Shown piece by piece: positions 1 to 7,980 of a stretch of 64,000 nucleotides of DNA; position 1 is the first letter of the stretch, and each line of letters starts with the position of its first letter. A model generated the notes under the pieces. That model made no database searches. It had not been told where the DNA came from and worked only from the letters and a program-made list of their open reading frames with translations. Source of the DNA: an uncultured Oscillospiraceae bacterium (lineage in GTDB: Bacteria; Bacillota; Clostridia; Oscillospirales; Oscillospiraceae); assembly GCA_947599875.1 (NCBI GenBank), contig CANQFV010000005.1, forward strand, positions 1-64,000. Direction: 5' to 3'. A program made the translations under genes and the position numbers.

Positions 1-28
1 GCGGACAGCTTTCAGCGCCTTTCCCCCC

Positions 29-210
29 TTGGCAGTAAACCCCTGCGGCCTTTCAATGCCAAGGGGGACGTGCGAAAGACGCGGCGTGAATTCTTCGGAA
101 TTCACGCCGCGTCTTTCTGCTGCCGCGCTGTGCGACCAGTCTGCGGACTGGACACTTGCGCGGCAAGAGGGATTTTTTCCAAGGCACATGTCCTTGGAAA
201 AAATATTTGG
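29..210 (+). repeat. R1 element, copy A (four-hairpin modular repeat)
   Basis: Helices seen: base of hairpin 1 TTGGC 29-33 with GCCAA 58-62 (inner part weak); linker GCCAAGGGGGACGTGCG; hairpin 2, 19 perfect pairs, 75-93 with 98-116, closed on a TTCG tetraloop; hairpin 3, outer GCCGCGC 122-128 with GCGCGGC 158-164 and inner CCAGTC 136-141 with GACTGG 146-151 around TGCG; hairpin 4, 12 pairs, 173-184 with 192-203, flanked by a T6 and an A6 run. Hairpins 3 and 4 are almost identical to copy B. About 60 nt downstream an R2 hairpin follows, as it does after copies C and D. Confidence 0.85.
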
Positions 211-259
211 ATTGGGGGGTGCGGGGCGGGGGATTATTTCGTTGTTCGGTGGCCTTCAC

Positions 260-343
260 CCGGCGTTACAGAGGGACGGTTCTTTTGTCACACCTCCGCT
301 TCGCTGCGGTGGTACAAAAAAACCGTCCCCGTGTAACACCGGC
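260..343. repeat. R2 palindrome, copy 1
   Basis: Long imperfect palindrome with arms GAGGGACGGTTCTTTTGT and ACAAAAAAACCGTCCCCG around a CCGC/GCGG centre. The same core recurs eight more times in the window. Such ACGGTTCTTT palindromes resemble REP-type repeats; no transposase is present here. Confidence 0.8.
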
Positions 344-351
344 CTCCGGGG

Positions 352-530
352 ACGCTTGACGCAGCCCTTTCCCCGTTTATTCTGCGGCCCTCAATCATCG
401 CGACAGGGGCCGCCGTGGGCGGCGGCCCCTACGGCAAATTTTAAAGTTTTCTATCTTAACACAACCGCTCTGTCACCCAACCCGCCCGGGCCGATGAGGT
501 CATCGGCCCCTACAGGGGGACTCTTACAGA
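352..530. repeat. R3 repeat, copy 1
   Basis: Composite of two GTAGGGGCC...GGCCC palindromes (about 404-432 and 488-513) separated by an AT-rich linker containing AAATTTTAAAGTTTTCTA. It matches the reverse complement of 18543-18717 and of 36622-36771 along nearly the whole length. Confidence 0.8.
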
Positions 531-611
531 CTGTAGGGGCCGCCGCCCACGGCGGCCCGCCTGCCGAAATACTCCAACATCTCGCGGTCAACGTACAAAC
601 CTTCGTCCTTG

Positions 612-735
612 CCGTAGGGGCCGACGACCTCGTCGGCCCGTATTTCGATTACCACCGAGTATCGATCCAACGAAACTCAACCAGCACGGGCCTCCGTGGG
701 CGGCGGCCCGTACAGATTGGATGGATGGTAACGCT
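612..735. repeat. R3b repeat, copy 1
   Basis: Two GGGCC-type palindromes (about 613-640 and 686-712) around an ATTACCACCGAGTATCGAT linker. The reverse complement occurs at about 37010-37133. In both places it abuts an R2 hairpin on the same side, so R3b+R2 moved or was copied as a unit. Confidence 0.75.
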
Positions 736-749
736 CTATTTTCGTTCCT

Positions 750-837
750 TTGAGGAGGTGGGACAAAGGGGACGGTTTCTTTGTACCACCAGTGCGCACA
801 CTGGTGTGACTAAAGAACCGTCCCCGTGTAACACCGG
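750..837. repeat. R2 palindrome, copy 2
   Basis: Arms GGGGACGGTTTCTTTGTACC and GACTAAAGAACCGTCCCC around CCAGTGCGCACACTGG. The left end is TTTGAGGAGGTGGGAC and the right end is GTGTAACACCGGC, the ends typical of the CGGGGAC subtype. Confidence 0.85.
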
Positions 838-976
838 CTTCCCCCAGACGCACGTCGCCGCCCTTCTCCTTGCCCCACAGGCTTTGCTTAGGAACTCCTC
901 CGTCCAAATCATTTTCCCCGGCGGTATGTACTGTACGGCCGCCGGAAAAATGCTTCTGATTGGGGATAAGGCGGGG

Positions 977-1432
977 TCAGGCGGGGAAGAGGGTGGACAG
1001 GAGGGCGCGGCAGCCGGCGTCGATATCCCGGTAGGCGGCGGAGAAATCCCCGGTGTACCAGGGGTCCGCCACATCCCCCGGGCGGGAGGTGTAGTCCATC
1101 AGCAGGGAGAGCTTGCCCTCGGGATCCCCGCCGAAGACGCGCAGGGCGTTTCGCACGTTGGCCCTGTCCATGCAGATCAGCAGATCGAAGCGGTCATAGT
1201 CCGCAGGGGTTATGCGCCGGGCGGTCTTCCCGGCGCAGCCGATGCCGTGGCGGGCCAGCTCCGCCCGGGCCGGGGGATACACGGGGTTGCCCAGCTCCTC
1301 GGAGCTTGTGGCCGCAGAGGCGATCAGGAGGGAGCTGGAGACGCCGGCCTCCTGGGCCAAGCGCTTCATCACAAACTCCGCCATAGGCGACCGGCAGATG
1401 TTGCCGTGGCAGATAAAGAGGATCCTCGTCAT
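977..1432 (-). CDS. Low-molecular-weight protein-tyrosine phosphatase
   Basis: The 151-residue product has the usual family length. It opens with the phosphate-binding P-loop CHGNICRS (CX5R, residues about 9-16), whose Cys is the nucleophile and Arg binds phosphate. Near the C terminus DPWYTGDF (about 122-129) supplies the general-acid Asp. The family dephosphorylates phosphotyrosine (sometimes phosphoarginine) in cytosolic proteins, often BY-kinase substrates of polysaccharide synthesis; the substrate here is unknown. It is divergent from the methyltransferase gene starting at 1515. Its stop codon directly abuts the repeat block, with no separate terminator evident. Confidence 0.93.
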   Translation of the reverse strand: MTRILFICHGNICRSPMAEFVMKRLAQEAGVSSSLLIASAATSSEELGNPVYPPARAELARHGIGCAGKTARRITPADYDRFDLLICMDRANVRNALRVFGGDPEGKLSLLMDYTSRPGDVADPWYTGDFSAAYRDIDAGCRALLSTLFPA

Positions 1433-1514
1433 GGTCAGACTCCTTTTCCGGAAAAAGTCTCCCCTTTTTCCGGGAGATGTGGTATACTGTCCCCAAAAGA
1501 CCGGGGGTGGAAAT

Positions 1515-2474
1515 ATGGAATTGCCGGCGGAGGTCAGACAGGCCGTGGAGGACGCGGCCTCGCGTTTGGACAGGCGGGAGCTGGCGGAGGCCGCCCGGGA
1601 GCTTTCCCGGAAATACAGGGACGAGACGGGCCGGGGCAGGCGCCTTGCGGTGAGTGCCGCCGACGCCGCGGCCTACGCCGCTGTGCGGATGCCAGCCACC
1701 TACGCCGCCGTGGCGGTGGCGCTGACGTATGCCCGGCAGGTCTGCGATCCGGAGATCCGAACCGTCCTGGATGCCGGGGCCGGGACAGGCGCGGCGGAGT
1801 GGGCGGCGGCCGGGGTGCTGGGCGGCGATCTGCATTATACCTTAGTGGAGCGGGAGCCGGCTATGGCCGGCCTCGGGAGGGAGCTGATGGCCCGGGCCGG
1901 GTTCCCCGGGACGGCGGACTGGGTGAACGGGGATCTCCGCGATCTCCGGGAGGGGGAGAGGTGCGACCTGGTGGTGTCCTCCTACGCCCTGGGGGAGCTG
2001 ACGCCGGAGGATCGGGCGGCAGCGGCGGAGAGGCTGTGGGGCCTTGCGGGAAAGCTTCTGCTCCTTGTGGAGCCGGGCACCCCCGCGGCCTACGGACAGC
2101 TGATGGAGCTGAGACGCCGCCTTGTCCGGATAGGCGCCCGGGTCGCGGCGCCCTGCCCCCACGGGGGAGAGTGCCCCCTGCCGGAGGGGGACTGGTGCCA
2201 CTTCACCTGCCGGGTTGCCAGGAGCCGCCTGCACAAGCAGCTCAAGGGCGGAGACGCGCCCTACGAGGACGAGAAATTCTCCTACCTGGCCCTTGTCCGC
2301 CAGGAGGTGTCCCACGCCGGGGGCCGGGTGCTGAGGCACCCCACGGTGGAGCCGGGCAGGATCTCCCTGCACCTTTGCACCCCGGAGGGGATCGGTGACG
2401 TGACAGTGACCAAGAGCATGGGCGGGAGGTTTAAAACGGCCAGGAAGCTGGCCAGCGGCGATACCTTTTTGTGA
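1515..2474 (+). CDS. Rsm22-like small-ribosomal-subunit methyltransferase
   Basis: The product is 319 residues from the ATG at 1515, chosen because the frame reads MELPAEVRQAVEDAA, the usual helical N terminus; longer versions overlap the divergent phosphatase gene. A SAM-binding motif VLDAGAGTGAAEWAA lies near residue 86. The C-terminal part contains a CPHGGECPL stretch and a later Cys (WCHFTCR), a cysteine pattern typical of Rsm22-family proteins, some of which bind Fe-S. The mitochondrial homologue acts on the small ribosomal subunit; the bacterial substrate is uncertain. It converges on the TPM gene across a repeat block. A TATACT box lies at 1483-1488 without a clear -35. Confidence 0.8.
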   Translation: MELPAEVRQAVEDAASRLDRRELAEAARELSRKYRDETGRGRRLAVSAADAAAYAAVRMPATYAAVAVALTYARQVCDPEIRTVLDAGAGTGAAEWAAAGVLGGDLHYTLVEREPAMAGLGRELMARAGFPGTADWVNGDLRDLREGERCDLVVSSYALGELTPEDRAAAAERLWGLAGKLLLLVEPGTPAAYGQLMELRRRLVRIGARVAAPCPHGGECPLPEGDWCHFTCRVARSRLHKQLKGGDAPYEDEKFSYLALVRQEVSHAGGRVLRHPTVEPGRISLHLCTPEGIGDVTVTKSMGGRFKTARKLASGDTFL

Positions 2475-2489
2475 TTCCCTTCGCGGGGA

Positions 2490-2775
2490 GGGCGCTCCCG
2501 CGGGGAATAAGGTGTCCGCCCGAAGGGCGGACGGGGATTTGTTCTTTCTCCCTTTGATTTCGTCAAAGAGAGAAAGAACCAAAGAGAGAAACCGACCAGG
2601 GGAGGGATTTCGATTTTCCCTCCCCTGGACCCCACCTTTTAAAAACGACCAGTTAGGGGGCCTGCGGGCCCCCTACTGGAGAAACCCCCGGGGTGCTGCC
2701 CGGGGTGCAGGGGACGAATCGGCTGTTGCAGCCACGGGGTCGTGTGGCGCGCCCTTGGGACTGAGCTGGTGGGGA
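2490..2775. repeat. R4 repeat, copy 1
   Basis: String of hairpins starting at the CGCGGGGAATAAGGTG box: GTCCGCCCGAAGGGCGGAC, a TTCTTTCTC.../...GAGAAAGAA stem, GGGAGGGATTTCGATTTTCC, and GGGGCCTGCGGGCCCC. The same ordered string is at 36085-36365, identical over long stretches such as ACCCCACCTTTTAAAAACGA. An R2 hairpin follows in both copies. Confidence 0.85.
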
Positions 2776-2817
2776 TGTCGGGGGCGGCTTCACGGAAACG
2801 ACACCCTTCTCCGCCTT

Positions 2818-2906
2818 TTGAGGAGGTGGGACAGCGGGGACGGTTCTTTTGTACCACCAGTGCGCACACTGGTGTGACTAAAGAACCGTCCCCGTGTCAC
2901 ACCGGC
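2818..2906. repeat. R2 palindrome, copy 3
   Basis: Nearly identical to 750-837, including the TTTGAGGAGGTGGGACA left end and the central CCAGTGCGCACACTGG. With the adjacent R4 copy it fills the 510-bp convergent gap 2475-2984, where no gene was found. Confidence 0.85.
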
Positions 2907-2984
2907 TGCCCGGCGACGCACGACGCCGTCCCTCTCTTCCGCCCTTCGCGGAGTCAAATCCACTCCCGCGAGGCGGTGAAAATC

Positions 2985-3929
2985 TTACCTTCTCCCGCCG
3001 AAGCTTCCGCCGCTGCGGCCTCCGCCGGAGGGGCGGGAACCACCGGAGGGACGGTAGCCGCCGGAGGGACGGCCTGAGCGGCCGCCGAAGCTCCCGGAGC
3101 CTGACGACCTGGGCGGTCTGGGGGATCTGGGGGGCGTGGGCGGGCGGTAGCCGGGGCCTCTGGGACGGCTTCCCGGGGGCGGCTGAGGCGGGCGGTAGCG
3201 CCTGTAGGGGCGGCTGGTGAAGATATACCAGGGGTAGTAACGGGGGATGGGCATACCCATGCTGGTGTAATATCCCCGGTAGCGCCGCCTGTCAGCCTGG
3301 ATCACCAGGAGGACGATCAGCACGAAAACGAGGATGATGAAGATATTCCGGAAGAGGAAGCCCAAAATCACGCCCAAAAAGCCCAGCCCGGCCAGCCAGC
3401 CGGAGCCGGAGGACGTGGGAGCCGAGACGGAGGGGGATCCGCCGCCGGTGTAGTACCGGTCTTTAAACCAATCCTCCACCTTTTCGGCGAGGCGCAGCAC
3501 GGCCTTGTCATACTTCCCGGCGTCAAAATCGTCCCAGAAGTACCGCTCAAGGTAGTTGTTCATGTCCTTTTCCGTGAAGACATCTTCCAGATCTGTTCCC
3601 ACGGTCAGGCCGCCGCGGCCCTCGGTGGGGGAGACGCACAGGAGCATGGCCCGGGGGGACAGGCTCCAGGCGTTGAACAGCGCCACGGTGTATTCGTCGG
3701 CGTACATGTCTCCGAAATAGTCCACGAAGGCCACCACAAACTGGGCGCCGCCGCAGCTCTCCTCCAGGTCGCGGTTCAGCTCCACGAGCTGCTCCACGGT
3801 GTCGGGACTCAGGCTGCCCGTCTCGTCCGTGACGTAAAAATCCTCTCCCTGGGTCAGAAGGGCCAGGGCGGGGGACGCCAGACAGACGGCCAGAAGGGCC
3901 AAAAGTATCAGGGTAACAGTTTTTTTCAA
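2985..3929 (-). CDS. TPM-domain membrane protein (YgcG/Psb32 type)
   Basis: The product has 314 residues. A signal peptide (MKKTVTLILLALLAVCLASP) is followed by a TPM domain (about residues 28-150; DFYVTDETGSLSPDT opening), a transmembrane helix (about 188-210) and a long C-terminal tail rich in Gly, Ser, Arg and Pro. TPM domains occur in membrane-maintenance proteins, including the photosystem repair protein Psb32, and some have weak phosphatase activity; the role here is inferred only. It is the last gene of xpaC-telA-lemA-tpm, 3 bp after the LemA stop. TPM-LemA pairing is common in bacteria. Confidence 0.85.
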   Translation of the reverse strand: MKKTVTLILLALLAVCLASPALALLTQGEDFYVTDETGSLSPDTVEQLVELNRDLEESCGGAQFVVAFVDYFGDMYADEYTVALFNAWSLSPRAMLLCVSPTEGRGGLTVGTDLEDVFTEKDMNNYLERYFWDDFDAGKYDKAVLRLAEKVEDWFKDRYYTGGGSPSVSAPTSSGSGWLAGLGFLGVILGFLFRNIFIILVFVLIVLLVIQADRRRYRGYYTSMGMPIPRYYPWYIFTSRPYRRYRPPQPPPGSRPRGPGYRPPTPPRSPRPPRSSGSGSFGGRSGRPSGGYRPSGGSRPSGGGRSGGSFGGRR

Positions 3930-3932
3930 GGT

Positions 3933-4532
3933 CTACACCTCATTGAAATATCGTGGCGGCTCCACACCCAGGGCGGAGCCGATCAGGCTGGCGGGGAAGC
4001 GGGAGTACACGCCGTCGTCAAACTCCCGCACCGCCTGGTTGTAGCCGGAGTGGGGGATGGCCCCCTGCGCCCCGTCAAACTGGGTGGCGTAGTAGTCCAG
4101 ATCCATTGCGTCCTCCTCGCTGAGGGGCAGGGCCTGCAGGGCCTCGCGCAGGACGTTGAAGGACTTGACCACCAGGGCATTGGCGTTGGCGATCTCCGAA
4201 ATGTCCCCGTCCTTCAGCGCGTCTAACAGGAGACCCCGGTCTACCCGGAGTTCCCCGGTGGCGTCGCCGGCGGCCTCGTAATTGGCGCCCACGGTGATAA
4301 GGCCCAGGGCGGCGTTCTCCGCGTCCTCCAGGTAATCGGCCACGGCGCCGCGGCCCTCCACCCCGGTGAAGAACCCGTCCTCCACATGCCGCACGGCGCG
4401 GCGGAGGCTGAGTCTGGCCCCCAGGGGCAGGAAGACCAGGAGTACGAAGATCAGCACCCCGGCGGCGAAGCGCCTGTCCCACAGGATCCGGCGGCTCTCG
4501 CCGCCGGATCGTTTCGCTTCCGCGCCGTTCAT
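3933..4532 (-). CDS. LemA family protein
   Basis: The product has 199 residues. One N-terminal transmembrane helix (about 23-41, AAGVLIFVLLVFLPLGA) precedes a helical region. The C terminus YSRFPASLIGSALGVEPPRYF matches the LemA ending (N-x-x-P-x-x-(I/L)-I-(A/G)-x-x-x-G-x-x-P-x-x-Y-F). It is about as long as other LemA proteins but divergent in the middle. Its ATG overlaps the telA stop (ATGA), so the two are translationally coupled. LemA proteins are membrane-anchored helical bundles of uncertain function. Confidence 0.75.
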   Translation of the reverse strand: MNGAEAKRSGGESRRILWDRRFAAGVLIFVLLVFLPLGARLSLRRAVRHVEDGFFTGVEGRGAVADYLEDAENAALGLITVGANYEAAGDATGELRVDRGLLLDALKDGDISEIANANALVVKSFNVLREALQALPLSEEDAMDLDYYATQFDGAQGAIPHSGYNQAVREFDDGVYSRFPASLIGSALGVEPPRYFNEV

Positions 4533-5686
4533 TGATTGATCTCCAGAAGCTTGGCCCGGAGATCGGACTCAATTTTGCCCAGCTCCGTCTCCGCCTGGCG
4601 GCGCTTGGCCGCGCCGTCGGCCTGGATGGTGCGAACCTCCTCCAGCGTCTCGATCAGGGACTGGTTGGTGGCCTTCAGGGTCTCGATGTCCACGATGCCC
4701 CGCTCGGCCTCCCGGGCGATCTCTATGGAGCCTTGCTTGAGCTTCTCGGCGTTGCGTTTCAGAAGCTCATTCGTCATATTGGTCACCTCCCGCTGGGCGG
4801 CCATCGCCTGCTGGGAGTGGTGCTGGCCCAGGGCAAGCACCATCTGACTCTTCCACAGGGGGATGGTGTTCACCAGGGAGGTCTGGATCTTCTCCACCAT
4901 CAGGGTGTCGTTATTCTGAATGAGGCGGATCTGGGGGGACATCTGGACGGAGATCATCCGGGTCAGCTCCAGGTCGTGGAGCTTCTTGTCAAAGCGGCTG
5001 ATCATGTTGGCGTAGTCGTTGGCGGCCTGGGCGTCCTCGGGCAGGCCGGACTTCTTGGCCTTCTCCTGGAGGGCGGGCAGCTCCACCTCCTGGCACTGCC
5101 GGAGCTTCTTCTTCCCGGCCAGGATGTACATGGTCAGCTCCTTGTAGTACGCCTGGTTCAGGTCGTACATCTTGTCCAGGGTGGCCACGTCCTTGAGGAG
5201 GGTGATCTGGTGCTTTTCCAGCATCCCGGCGATCTTGTCCACATTCACCTCGGCCTTGTCGTACTGGGACTTTAAGGCGGCGATCTGGTTCTGTACCTTC
5301 TTCTTAAAGCCGAAGAGGCCGCGCTTTTCCTCCTCGTCGTAGTTGAAGCCCTTCAGCTCCACCACAAGGTCGGAGAGCATATCCCCCACCTCGCCCATGT
5401 CCTTGGTGCGCACGTTCTGCAGGGTGGTGCCGGAGAAATCCGCGATGTTCTTCTGACTGGCCGCCCCGTATTGGAGTACGGCGTTGGAGTCGGTGATGTC
5501 GATCTTCCCGGCAAACTCCTCTACGGCCTTCAGCTCCTCCGGGGTCAGCTGCTGCTCCTCCTGCTGGGTGACGGAGACGGCGGGGGCCTCCTGGGCCGCC
5601 GCGGCGGCGGCCGCTGCCTGCTGGTCGGCGGGCGTGGCGGGGGAGGCGTCAAAGGTCAGGGTGGGGACATATTCCTGCTCGTTCAT
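4529..5686 (-). CDS. TelA-family toxic-anion/envelope-stress protein
   Basis: The product has 385 residues from the ATG at 5686, which follows AGGAAAGGAAG; an in-frame TTG seven codons upstream lies inside that ribosome-binding site. After a low-complexity Ala/Gln segment (about 20-40) comes the TelA core (about 60-380), long and largely alpha-helical, with RGLFGFKKK and the conserved QMVLALGQHHSQQAM region. TelA proteins are linked to tellurite, colicin or lantibiotic tolerance, but the mechanism is unknown. The gene sits directly behind xpaC, its usual partner. Confidence 0.88.
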   Translation of the reverse strand: MNEQEYVPTLTFDASPATPADQQAAAAAAAAQEAPAVSVTQQEEQQLTPEELKAVEEFAGKIDITDSNAVLQYGAASQKNIADFSGTTLQNVRTKDMGEVGDMLSDLVVELKGFNYDEEEKRGLFGFKKKVQNQIAALKSQYDKAEVNVDKIAGMLEKHQITLLKDVATLDKMYDLNQAYYKELTMYILAGKKKLRQCQEVELPALQEKAKKSGLPEDAQAANDYANMISRFDKKLHDLELTRMISVQMSPQIRLIQNNDTLMVEKIQTSLVNTIPLWKSQMVLALGQHHSQQAMAAQREVTNMTNELLKRNAEKLKQGSIEIAREAERGIVDIETLKATNQSLIETLEEVRTIQADGAAKRRQAETELGKIESDLRAKLLEINQ

Positions 5687-5776
5687 AGTAAAGCTTCCTT
5701 TCCTCAATAAAAATAATGTGTATCTGTGTATCCGTGTCCACTGGGGACAAAGCGCGTCTGATTGATGGGGCGGGGG

Positions 5777-6424
5777 TCAGAAATCCCTCCCCGCCAGGCC
5801 CTCCCGCTTGAGCATGGACTCCAGCACCGTGATATCCGTCTCGATATCCAGCGCCTCGTTGGCGAAGAGAGCGTCGTACTGCTTGCGGTAGGCCGCCGCC
5901 GTGGTGTCCAGGATGTCCCGGATGCGGTCCAGGGTGGCGGAGACGTTCTCCCCCTCCCCCTGGCCGCTCATGCGGTCGTAGGCATTCAAAAGCTTCATGG
6001 TGGTGGGCAGATAGTACCCGGCAAAGCGCTTGATCTGGGGGATGTCCTGGGGGTCCTCCCGGGCGTCCTCAAAAATCTTCTCCGTGAGGGAGGCGATCTC
6101 CCCGATCCGGTCACGGACGGACGGCTCCCGGATGGAGGAGCGCAGGCGGTTCAGCTCCGCCACGGCCTGGCGGCCCTCCCGGAGCAGAGCGTCGGTCTGG
6201 GCGTCGCCCGTGGGGGGCGGCTCCGGCTCCGGCACGTCAACCACCGTCTCCCGGCCGGGAAAGACCTTGCGCAGAAGGACAAAGGCCCCCGCCATCACCG
6301 CGGCCAGGGCCGCAAAGTGCCACAGCCTGTAGAGAGGCAGCAGAAGCGCCCACAGGACGACCACCGCCGCGACCCCATAATACGGGGCGGCGGAGGGGAC
6401 TTTTACGGTCTTTTTCGTGAGAAT
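5777..6424 (-). CDS. xpaC: XpaC-like protein (probable ATT start codon)
   Basis: The product is 215 residues if it starts at ATT 6424. The nearest in-frame standard start, GTG at 6364, would remove the TKKTVKVPSAAPYYG segment expected at the N terminus of this family and cut the first membrane helix. An AAGGGGGGTG ribosome-binding site lies just upstream of the ATT, about 30 nt from the predicted transcription start. Two membrane helices occupy about residues 15-52; a soluble helical domain follows. XpaC proteins are annotated for hydrolysis of 5-bromo-4-chloroindolyl phosphate, probably indirectly, and pair with TelA. Confidence 0.8.
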   Translation of the reverse strand: MLTKKTVKVPSAAPYYGVAAVVVLWALLLPLYRLWHFAALAAVMAGAFVLLRKVFPGRETVVDVPEPEPPPTGDAQTDALLREGRQAVAELNRLRSSIREPSVRDRIGEIASLTEKIFEDAREDPQDIPQIKRFAGYYLPTTMKLLNAYDRMSGQGEGENVSATLDRIRDILDTTAAAYRKQYDALFANEALDIETDITVLESMLKREGLAGRDF

Positions 6425-6459
6425 GCACCCCCCTTATAAAGACGGTTCCGATACAGCAT

Positions 6460-6488
6460 ATTGTACGATTTTACACAGGGAAAGTCAA
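6460..6488 (-). promoter_or_regulatory. SigA-type promoter of xpaC-telA-lemA-tpm
   Basis: Minus-strand TTGACT (6483-6488), a 17-bp spacer and TACAAT (6460-6465). It lies about 36 bp before the proposed xpaC start and is the only good promoter seen for the four-gene operon. Confidence 0.75.
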
Positions 6489-6540
6489 GGGAACCACCGA
6501 TTTATGAAGCGGATTTTACAGGTTTTTCATTTTCCACGCG

Positions 6541-7815
6541 TCAGCGGCGGTACTCAAACTCGATCCCTCGGACGCTGACGGTGTCCCCCTCGCTGATACC
6601 CAGCTCCTCCAGCCGGTCAAAGACCCCGCGGCCGCGCAGGGTGCGGTCAAAGTACATGCGGGACTCGTAATCCCCGAAGTTCACGTTGTCCACCAGCCTG
6701 TCCACCCAGCCGCCGTCCACATACCAGACGCCGTCCTCCCGGCTGATCTGGGGATCGGGCAGCTGCGTCTCCTCCTCCGGCTCCACAAACTCCGGCTCAA
6801 AGACGGCGATGGGGGGAAGCTCCGCCAGCTTCCGGGAGATGGCCAGGACAAGCTCCGAGGTGCCGGTGTGGGCGGCGGCGGAGATCCGGAAAAAGGGCAT
6901 CCCGGCGGCCTTTACCCGCCGCTCCAGCTCCTCCAGTCGGCGCTGGGCCTCCTCGTCCAGAAGGTCGCACTTGTTGGCGGCCACCAGCATGGGGCGGGAG
7001 GCCAGGGCGGGGGAGTACTCCGCCAGCTCCCGGTTGATGATGTCAAAATCCTCCGCCGGATCCCGGCCCTCCCGGCCGGAGGCGTCCACCACATGGACTA
7101 CAAGGCGGCACCGGTCGATGTGGCGCAGAAATTCCAGTCCCAGCCCGGCGCCCTCGCCGGCCCCCTCGATGATGCCGGGGATGTCGGCCATGACGAAGCT
7201 GTGCCCCTCCCCGGCGTAGACCACGCCCAGGTTGGGAAAAAGGGTGGTGAAGGGGTAGTCGGCGATCTTGGGGCGCGCCCGGGACACCACGGAGAGCAGG
7301 GTGGATTTGCCCACGTTGGGGAAGCCCACAAGGCCCACATCCGCCAGGAGCTTCAGCTCCAGAATGATCTCCCGCTCCACCCCGGGAAGCCCCGCCCTGG
7401 CAAAGCGGGGGGCCTGCCTCGTGGGGGTGGCGAAGCGGCAGTTGCCCCAGCCGCCGGAGCCGCCCTTGGCCGCCACGAACCGGTCAACGGCGGACATGTC
7501 GGCCATCACGGCGCCGGACTTGCTGTCCCGAACCACCGTGCCCACGGGGACGCGGATCACCAGGTCCCCGCCGCGCTTGCCGGAGCAGCGCCGGCCGGAG
7601 CCGTCCGCCCCGTTTTCGGCGGCGTACTTCCGCTTGTATCGGAAATCCATCAGCGTGGACATATTGGGGTCGGCCACCAGGACAACGTCCCCGCCGTCCC
7701 CGCCGTCCCCGCCGTCCGGCCCGCCGGAGGCCACATATTTTTCCCGGTGGAAGGCCACGGCCCCGTTGCCCCCTTTTCCGGCCTTGACGGAGATAGTCGC
7801 TTTGTCAACAAACAT
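6541..7815 (-). CDS. obg: Obg/CgtA GTPase, ribosome assembly
   Basis: The product has 424 residues from the ATG at 7815 (MFVDKATISVKAGKGGNGAV), preceded by AAAAGGATG; an upstream ATG at 7842 lacks such a site. The Gly-rich Obg fold spans about 1-158, the GTPase domain carries G1 GFPNVGKST, DIPG and NKCD, and an OCT C-terminal domain (about 345-424) ends with RGIEFEYRR. The OCT domain is the Firmicute/actinobacterial form. Obg binds the 50S subunit and couples ribosome maturation to GTP and ppGpp levels. It is transcribed alone, divergent from murJ. Confidence 0.97.
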   Translation of the reverse strand: MFVDKATISVKAGKGGNGAVAFHREKYVASGGPDGGDGGDGGDVVLVADPNMSTLMDFRYKRKYAAENGADGSGRRCSGKRGGDLVIRVPVGTVVRDSKSGAVMADMSAVDRFVAAKGGSGGWGNCRFATPTRQAPRFARAGLPGVEREIILELKLLADVGLVGFPNVGKSTLLSVVSRARPKIADYPFTTLFPNLGVVYAGEGHSFVMADIPGIIEGAGEGAGLGLEFLRHIDRCRLVVHVVDASGREGRDPAEDFDIINRELAEYSPALASRPMLVAANKCDLLDEEAQRRLEELERRVKAAGMPFFRISAAAHTGTSELVLAISRKLAELPPIAVFEPEFVEPEEETQLPDPQISREDGVWYVDGGWVDRLVDNVNFGDYESRMYFDRTLRGRGVFDRLEELGISEGDTVSVRGIEFEYRR

Positions 7816-7867
7816 GGTAAAATCATCCTTTTGAAGAGACATCGATCGTAAAAGTCAACCTTCCATT

Positions 7868-7896
7868 ATTATACCAGATTTCCCGGGATTTTTCAA
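7868..7896 (-). promoter_or_regulatory. Promoter of obg
   Basis: Minus-strand TTGAAA (7891-7896), 17-bp spacer, TATAAT (7868-7873). Confidence 0.8.
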
Positions 7897-7980
7897 GGAC
7901 TGTTTCAACCCCGGGACGCTGCGGTATTTTCAACCCCGGGGCCTTGTGACCGGGGACAACATTTAAAATTGCCGGATAGG

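Larger units (their letters stand above)
1..976. repeat. Gene-free block of stacked palindromic repeats (R1, R2, R3 families)
   Basis: No credible gene is seen here; long open frames across it are a by-product of GC-rich palindromes. From left to right it holds R1 copy A, an R2 hairpin, an R3 unit, an isolated GTAGGGGCCGCCGCC-type palindrome (about 533-562), an R3b unit and a second R2 hairpin. The block ends one base before the stop codon of the minus-strand phosphatase gene. Bases 1-38 may contain the end of an upstream plus-strand gene, but nothing identifies it. Confidence 0.8.

Noticed and set aside
29..2398. A 789-codon open frame across the first repeat block and two genes
   Set aside because: It crosses palindromic repeats and lies antisense to the phosphatase, and its translation is Gly/Arg/Pro-rich without any domain. 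It is a GC-driven artefact.
4532..5275. A Leu/Gly/Val-rich frame antisense to telA
   Set aside because: It mirrors the codon bias of telA on the opposite strand and has no ribosome-binding site or family match.
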